This document shows positions 7,805-11,759 of a DNA stretch of 11,759 nucleotides, piece after piece (within the stretch, counting starts at the first letter, position 1; the number at the start of each line of letters is the position of its first letter). The notes beneath the pieces are model-generated. The model searched no databases, was not told the DNA's origin, and saw only the letters and a list, made by a program, of their open reading frames with translations. The DNA comes from Pseudomonadota bacterium (GTDB taxonomy: Bacteria > Pseudomonadota > Alphaproteobacteria > Rhizobiales > Xanthobacteraceae). Where the stretch lies: positions 1 through 11,759 of the forward strand of contig JAEYTJ010000062.1 in NCBI GenBank assembly GCA_023434095.1, read 5' to 3'. A program made the position numbers and the translations under genes.

Positions 7805-8818
7805 TCAGTTGGCGCCGCGCGCCTTTTCGATTTCGGCGTAGAAGCCGTCGACGAAAGCGTCGCCGATCTGCGGCTTGAACTTCGCCACCACCGGCTTCAC
7901 CTGCTCCTGGATGCGGGCCAGCTGGTCGGCGGGAACTTCGTCGACCTCGACGCCCGCTTCCCGGAACTTGGCGATCACGTCGCGGTCGCCCTCGTCCAGC
8001 AGCTTGCGCTGCAGCAGTCCGGCTTCCACCGCCGCCTTGCGGATCGCGTCCTGGTCGGCCGGCGTCAGCTTGTCCCAGAACTTCTTGGAGGCGACGAGTG
8101 CCACCGGCGTGTAGACGTGGTTGGTGAGGGAGATGTACTTCTGCACCTCCTGCATCTTGTTGGCATACATGTGCAGAAGCGGATTTTCCTGCCCGTCGAT
8201 CGCCTTCACCTCAAGCGCCGGAAACACTTCAGAGAACGGCATCGGCGTCGCGTTGGCGCCGATCGTCTTCCAGGTGTCGAGCGCCACCGGGTTGGCCATC
8301 ACGCGCAGCTTCAGGCCGCTGACGTCGTCGAGCTTGGTGACCGGGTGGCGGCTGTTCGACAGGTTGCGGAAGCCCATGCCGGTCCAGGTCAGGCCGACGA
8401 TGCCCGAGGGCTCCACCCGGGCGAAGATTTCCTTGGAGGAGGCGCCGTCGAGCACGGCGTACACTTCCTTCGTGTTCTGGAACATGAAGGGCAGATCCCA
8501 GACCTGCACTTCCTTCACCCGCGAGGACAGCGGCGCCAGCGTGCCGATATAGAATTCCTGCGTGCCGGCCTGCACCGCCTGGAGCTGCTTCTCGTCGCTG
8601 CCGAGCAGGGCGCCGTGATAGGTCTGCACCTTCACATTGCCATTGGTGTAGGTGCCGACCAGTTCGGCGAACTTGTTCATCGCGGTCGCCTGCGGATGGC
8701 TGTCCGGCATGGCGTGGCCGATCTTGGCCTTGATCTCCGCGGAGGCGGGGAGCGCCGCGAAGAGGGTGGCGGCAAGCAGCGCCGCAGTGAGGGAACGGCG
8801 TCCGGTAACGGTTTTCAT
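7805..8818 (-). CDS. dctP: TRAP transporter periplasmic solute-binding protein, DctP family
   Basis: A 337-residue secreted protein. The signal peptide has basic residues RR at 7-8, a hydrophobic core at 10-23 and a likely cleavage after ASA (27/28). The mature part matches DctP/SiaP binding proteins: GLKLRVM at 168-174 contains the expected carboxylate-binding arginine (Arg172, equivalent to the SiaP Arg147), and DGQENP at 208-213 is the typical family motif. The ligand is therefore an organic acid; the surrounding idonate genes point to a hexonate such as L-idonate, gluconate or 5-ketogluconate. A strong ribosome site (AAGGAGA, 8825-8831) lies six bases before the ATG, better than those of its neighbours and fitting the excess of binding protein needed. 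Hairpins sit just before and after this cistron. Confidence 0.93.
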   Translation of the reverse strand: MKTVTGRRSLTAALLAATLFAALPASAEIKAKIGHAMPDSHPQATAMNKFAELVGTYTNGNVKVQTYHGALLGSDEKQLQAVQAGTQEFYIGTLAPLSSRVKEVQVWDLPFMFQNTKEVYAVLDGASSKEIFARVEPSGIVGLTWTGMGFRNLSNSRHPVTKLDDVSGLKLRVMANPVALDTWKTIGANATPMPFSEVFPALEVKAIDGQENPLLHMYANKMQEVQKYISLTNHVYTPVALVASKKFWDKLTPADQDAIRKAAVEAGLLQRKLLDEGDRDVIAKFREAGVEVDEVPADQLARIQEQVKPVVAKFKPQIGDAFVDGFYAEIEKARGAN

Positions 8819-8849
8819 CGAGTCTCTCCTTGGTGCGATCTGGTTGCTT

Positions 8850-8869
8850 GCGGCGTCGTCGTGCGCCGC
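8850..8869 (-). promoter_or_regulatory. Intercistronic hairpin between idnO and dctP
   Basis: Perfect 6-base stem GCGGCG / CGCCGC (8850-8855 with 8864-8869), loop of eight, starting on the base directly after the idnO stop codon in the minus transcript. There is no U-run behind it, so it is not a classical terminator. It may protect the upstream message from 3' exonucleases or mark a processing point before the dctP cistron. The remaining bases of this 51-base gap hold the dctP ribosome site; no promoter is apparent. Confidence 0.4.
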
Positions 8870-9640
8870 TTAGAGGACGGCCAGCATGCCGCCATCGACA
8901 TAGATGAGCTGACCATTGACGTAGTTCGAGGCGGGCGAGGCGAGGAAGACGGCCGCGCCCACCAGTTCGTCGGGCCGGCCCCAGCGGCGTGCCGGGACGC
9001 GCCCCTTGACCCAGCCGTCGAAGGCCGGGTCGTTCATCAGGGCCTCGTTCATGTCGGTCGCCATGTAGCCGGGACCGATGGCGTTGGCCTGAATGCCGTA
9101 CTGCGCCCACTCCGCGACCATGGAATGGGTCAGCGTCTTGATGCCGCCCTTCGCCGCCGTGTAGGGGGCGACGGTGGCGCGCGCCGCCTGGCTCATCAGC
9201 GAGGCGATGTTGATGATCTTGCCGCCGCGACCGCGCGCGATCATGCGGCGGGCCGCCTGCTGGCTGACCAGAAAGGTGCTGGTGAGGTCCACCTCCAGCA
9301 CCCGCCGCCAATCGGCCGGATCGAGATCCACCATCGGCTTGCGGAACTGGATGCCGGCGTTGTTGACGACGATGTCCACCTCGATGCCATCGGCGTCGAG
9401 TGCGGCGAAGGCGCCGGCCACCGCTGCGTCATCGGTCACGTCGAAGGGAAGCGGATGCGCCCGAAGCCCCTCCTCTTCCAGCGTGCGGCACGCCGCTTCG
9501 GTGGTGTCGGGCCGGGTGCCGTTGAGCACGACGCGGGCGCCCGCCTGGGCAAGGCCCCGGGCGATGCCGTAGCCGAGCCCCCGCGCCGAGCCGGTGATGA
9601 GGGCGGTACGCCCGTCGAGCGAAAAGAGCTGCGTGGACAT
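8870..9640 (-). CDS. idnO: Gluconate 5-dehydrogenase / 5-ketogluconate reductase (SDR)
   Basis: A 256-residue classical short-chain dehydrogenase. The cofactor motif TGSARGLG is at 16-23, NNAG at 93-96, and the catalytic Ser147, Tyr160 and Lys164 are all present (YTAAK). The sequence resembles E. coli IdnO along its length: the N-terminal LFSL, NNAGIQ, the PARRWG block near 216-221 and the C-terminal VDGGML. Expected reaction is reversible interconversion of 5-keto-D-gluconate and D-gluconate with NAD(P)H. In this operon it would take the IdnD product and hand gluconate to GntK. A GAGAAAGA stretch that overlaps the dehydratase stop serves as ribosome site, 12 bases separating the genes. Closely related SDRs reduce other keto sugar acids, so specificity is inferred from context and resemblance. 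Confidence 0.88.
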   Translation of the reverse strand: MSTQLFSLDGRTALITGSARGLGYGIARGLAQAGARVVLNGTRPDTTEAACRTLEEEGLRAHPLPFDVTDDAAVAGAFAALDADGIEVDIVVNNAGIQFRKPMVDLDPADWRRVLEVDLTSTFLVSQQAARRMIARGRGGKIINIASLMSQAARATVAPYTAAKGGIKTLTHSMVAEWAQYGIQANAIGPGYMATDMNEALMNDPAFDGWVKGRVPARRWGRPDELVGAAVFLASPASNYVNGQLIYVDGGMLAVL

Positions 9641-9652
9641 GGCGGGTCTTTC

Positions 9653-10852
9653 TCAGAGGGCGCTGCGGCGGCGGGTGATGTCGGGGCGGGCGAACACCTC
9701 GGGACGCAGCTCGAGGCACAGGCCGGCGCCTTCCATCGGGTAGGCGTAGCCGTTCTCGATGCGCGGCAGGTTGGTCACCAGCTCGGTGTACCAGCCGCGA
9801 TAGAAGGCGCGGACCGACTCCTGGATCAGCGTGTTGGGCTGGCTGAACGAGCAATGGACGGCCGCGGCGAAGGCGACGGGGCCGGTGCAGTCATGCGGGG
9901 CGAAGGGCCGGTGATAGGTGTCCGCCTGCGCCGCGATCTTTCGGCCCTCGGTGAGGCCGCCGGTCCAGCACAGGTCGACCATCACCACATGGGCGGCATC
10001 GAGGTTGAGATAGTCCTGATAGGCGAAACGCGAGCCGAGAGTCTCGCTGGCGCAGACCCACACATCGGTCGAGCGCACATACTCGGCCAGCGCCTGCGGC
10101 GAGTTCATGCGGATCGGGTCCTCGTACCATGTCGGTGCGTAGGGCTCGAGGGCGCGGGCGATCTTCTTGGCGGTGGGCAGGTTCCACAGCGAGTGGAACT
10201 CGACCATGATCTCCATCTTGTCGCCCACCGCCCTGCGGATCTTCTCGAAGGGCTGGATCGCCGTCTTCATCTGTTCGGCGGTAATGTGGTTTCCGCCGGT
10301 CTCGATGCCGGCCGGATCGAAGGGCCAGATTTTCATGGCGGTTATGCCCTCGTCGAGCAGGCTTTCGGCGAGCTCGTCGGCGCGGTTCATGAAGGCGTCG
10401 AGGTCCTCGTAAGGGCCCTCGGACTCGCCGATGCCCCAGGTCGAGACCGGCTTGATGCTCATCGAGCGGACATATTTGTAGCCGGCGCAGGTGTTGTAGA
10501 GGCGCAGCCTGTCATGGGCGAGACCGCCTAGCATCTGGTGGACCGGCTGGTTGCAGACCTTGCCGAAAATGTCCCAAAGGGCGAAGTCGATGGCCGAGGC
10601 GGCACGGTATTCGACACCGGTCGACGCCTGCGCCAGGGGCAGGTTCACCATCTCGCGGTTCAGCGCCTCGATGCGCAGCGGGTCGCGGCCCAGCAGCCGG
10701 CCGGCCAGCGTGTCATGAATGTGCGCCTCGACCGCGCCGGCGCCATAGAAGGTTTCCCCAAGGCCGATCACACCTTCGTCGGTGTGGACATGCACCCAGA
10801 GCAGATTGGCGAATTCGGCGACGCGGATCGTCTCGATGGCTGTGATTTTCAT
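9653..10852 (-). CDS. Enolase-superfamily sugar-acid dehydratase (mandelate racemase subgroup), substrate unknown
   Basis: A 399-residue mandelate racemase/muconate lactonizing-type enzyme with an N-terminal capping domain (about 1-120) and a barrel (about 130-370). Likely Mg ligands are Glu218 (VEFH), Glu244 (YEDP) and Glu270 (ASET). Asp293 and His320 are spaced 27 residues apart, exactly like the Asp270-His297 dyad of mandelate racemase, and Glu345 may match its Glu317. At the end of the second barrel strand the usual K-x-K is K-I-W (Lys174-Trp176), so only one lysine is kept. The start is set at the ATG giving MKITAIET, where homology-like sequence begins; sixteen upstream in-frame residues look non-coding. 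It probably dehydrates a hexonate to a 2-keto-3-deoxy acid. No KDG kinase or aldolase is seen here, so it may feed a pathway encoded elsewhere. Confidence 0.85.
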   Translation of the reverse strand: MKITAIETIRVAEFANLLWVHVHTDEGVIGLGETFYGAGAVEAHIHDTLAGRLLGRDPLRIEALNREMVNLPLAQASTGVEYRAASAIDFALWDIFGKVCNQPVHQMLGGLAHDRLRLYNTCAGYKYVRSMSIKPVSTWGIGESEGPYEDLDAFMNRADELAESLLDEGITAMKIWPFDPAGIETGGNHITAEQMKTAIQPFEKIRRAVGDKMEIMVEFHSLWNLPTAKKIARALEPYAPTWYEDPIRMNSPQALAEYVRSTDVWVCASETLGSRFAYQDYLNLDAAHVVMVDLCWTGGLTEGRKIAAQADTYHRPFAPHDCTGPVAFAAAVHCSFSQPNTLIQESVRAFYRGWYTELVTNLPRIENGYAYPMEGAGLCLELRPEVFARPDITRRRSAL

Positions 10853-10993
10853 GATGCTTGCTTGGCGTTTCGAGGGCGCACTCCGCCATGGCCCGCCCAT
10901 CGGGGCGAGGCTGGCCGAGAACCGGACGGTGTGGAGGCACGCTTCCGCTGTTCTGGCCTGCGCAAGGCAGCCGGAAGGGTGGCGGGCGATCAG

Positions 10994-11011
10994 GCTGCGG
11001 AAAGGCGCAGC
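10994..11011 (-). promoter_or_regulatory. Hairpin directly after the gntR stop codon
   Basis: Perfect 6-base stem GCTGCG / CGCAGC (10994-10999 with 11006-11011), loop GAAAGG, one base after the regulator's stop in the minus transcript. No U-run follows, so it is at best a weak terminator or a processing/stability element. The rest of the 160-base gap down to the dehydratase start (10853-10993) holds no open gene, no convincing promoter and no clear palindromic GntR operator; the only palindrome noticed is GCCATGGC at 10885-10892. Confidence 0.35.
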
Positions 11012-11012
11012 G

Positions 11013-11678
11013 TCAGGTCAGGACGGTCCGGTCATGGCGTTCCTCCAGAGCCTTTTGGCTTTTCTCAAGGTCGAGCTCGTGATCGGCTCGTTGTTGAACT
11101 TCCGCGACACTGGCGGTCTGCGCCGGCGTGCGAAACGCATCGGGGTTGACGCTCAAAAGGTGGCGCATGTCGCGCTCGGCGTCGTCGAGCAGTTCGATGA
11201 TGGCGTCGCCGGCCTCGGACGGCCTCCGGTTCTCGATCGCCTCGCACACCCGGCGATGCATCGGCAACGAATGCGCCCGACCGCCCGGGACGGCGGCGAC
11301 ACGCTCGAAGCAGATGCGCAGCACGGTCGACATCACGCTCTGCAGCTGGGTGACGAAAGGGTTGGCGCAGGCGCGAATGATCGTGCTGTGGAATTCGAGG
11401 TCGGCGGCGACATAGTCGCCCTTCCCGTCGACGGCGGCAGCCATCGCCTCATAGGCAGCGCGGAGCGCTTTCAGCTCGGCCGGCTGCGCGCGCTGGGCGG
11501 CGAGCCGCGCGGCGGCCGGTTCGATGATCCGGCGCAGTTCCATGATGTCGGAACCGAGGGCGAGGTCCACGCCATTGGCATCGGCGCGCCAGATCATCAC
11601 CGCGGGATCGAGCAGGCTCCAGCGGTTCTGCTCCAGCACCACCGTGCCGGTGCGCCGCCGCGCCTCCACCATGCCCTT
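11013..11678 (-). CDS. GntR-family regulator (FCD/FadR subfamily), missing its DNA-binding domain
   Basis: The frame covers the end of the winged helix (KGMVEARRRTGTVV) and a complete FCD ligand-binding domain. Asp91, His95 and His139 (numbered from the Met at 11672), possibly with His171, fit the metal-binding residues of FCD proteins. The LLDPAVMIW segment recalls hexonate regulators such as DgoR. Full-length relatives have about 60 more N-terminal residues forming the helix-turn-helix; here the frame reads non-homologous sequence beyond about 11678, where a yebC fragment begins on the other strand. The gene is thus cut at its 5' end by the junction, and the Met at 11672 is an internal residue rather than a real start. 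In the intact genome it would probably sense a sugar acid and control the idonate operon downstream. Confidence 0.85.
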   Translation of the reverse strand, partial: KGMVEARRRTGTVVLEQNRWSLLDPAVMIWRADANGVDLALGSDIMELRRIIEPAAARLAAQRAQPAELKALRAAYEAMAAAVDGKGDYVAADLEFHSTIIRACANPFVTQLQSVMSTVLRICFERVAAVPGGRAHSLPMHRRVCEAIENRRPSEAGDAIIELLDDAERDMRHLLSVNPDAFRTPAQTASVAEVQQRADHELDLEKSQKALEERHDRTVLT

Positions 11679-11759
11679 CGACCACCGCGACCCTGGACCT
11701 GGAAACCGCGCAGAAGGTGCTCAAGCTGATCGACATGCTCGAGGACCTGGACGACGTGC
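11675..11759 (+). CDS. yebC: YebC/PmpR-family protein, C-terminal fragment out of context
   Basis: Plus-strand codons from 11675 to the right edge read PSTTATLDLETAQKVLKLID followed by MLEDLDDV. This closely parallels the C-terminal region of E. coli YebC (IPSTKADMD, ETA, RLIDMLED, DDV), a transcription/translation-associated protein family. Upstream of 11675 the frame turns into proline-rich nonsense antisense to gntR, so the N-terminal ~190 residues are absent, and the right edge cuts off the last few residues. The LIDMLED wording looks more like gamma- or betaproteobacterial YebC than the alphaproteobacterial form, in contrast to the rest of the window. As it stands it cannot be a functional gene here. 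The assignment rests on about 28 residues. Confidence 0.75.

Noticed and set aside
8117..10531. Very long plus-strand open frame (804 codons) antisense to dctP, idnO and the dehydratase
   Set aside because: Composition is rich in R, G, H and A with no recognisable domain, and it lies opposite three genes with intact catalytic motifs. It is the usual GC-rich antisense artefact.
10885..10892. Palindrome GCCATGGC in the gntR-dehydratase gap as a GntR operator
   Set aside because: Eight bases, GC-rich, no second copy and no promoter next to it; expected by chance at this composition.

Overview
The window is GC-rich (codon third positions mostly G or C) with tightly packed operons and no RNA genes, CRISPR arrays or insertion sequences that I can recognise. 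Protein style and gene content suggest an alphaproteobacterium of the Hyphomicrobiales, perhaps Xanthobacteraceae-like; this is inference from protein character only. The exception is the last ~85 bases, which encode a YebC tail that looks gamma- or betaproteobacterial.

Positions 1-4136 hold a plus-strand sugar-uptake operon: the 3' end of an ABC ATPase, two RbsC-type permeases, a DUF4432 (galactose-mutarotase-superfamily) protein and a ribokinase-family sugar kinase. The first four genes are translationally coupled by 1-4 base overlaps or very short gaps. The substrate cannot be read from the sequence; the binding protein and most of the ATPase must lie upstream. Import, anomer handling and phosphorylation of a monosaccharide is the natural reading.

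Positions 4184-11678 hold a convergent minus-strand operon for sugar-acid catabolism. In transcription order: a 5'-truncated FCD-type GntR regulator, an enolase-superfamily dehydratase, an IdnO-like 5-ketogluconate reductase, the three TRAP transporter subunits (DctP, DctQ, DctM), an IdnD-like L-idonate 5-dehydrogenase and a gluconokinase. Together IdnD, IdnO and GntK form the full L-idonate to 5-ketogluconate to D-gluconate to 6-phosphogluconate route known from E. coli, here with a TRAP importer in place of the IdnT/GntP permease and with an extra dehydratase of unresolved substrate. Hairpins sit directly behind the stop codons of gntR, idnO and dctP, so the binding-protein cistron is bracketed by stem-loops.

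The right end (about 11675-11681) is an abrupt junction. The GntR gene loses its whole DNA-binding domain exactly where a plus-strand fragment of the C-terminus of YebC begins; the two homologies overlap by about 4-6 bases. A chimeric contig or a recent rearrangement is the likely explanation, and nothing beyond 11678 should be used as genomic context for the idonate operon without checking. I saw no wholly new system; the most unusual points are the junction, the dehydratase active site and the composition of the idonate operon.
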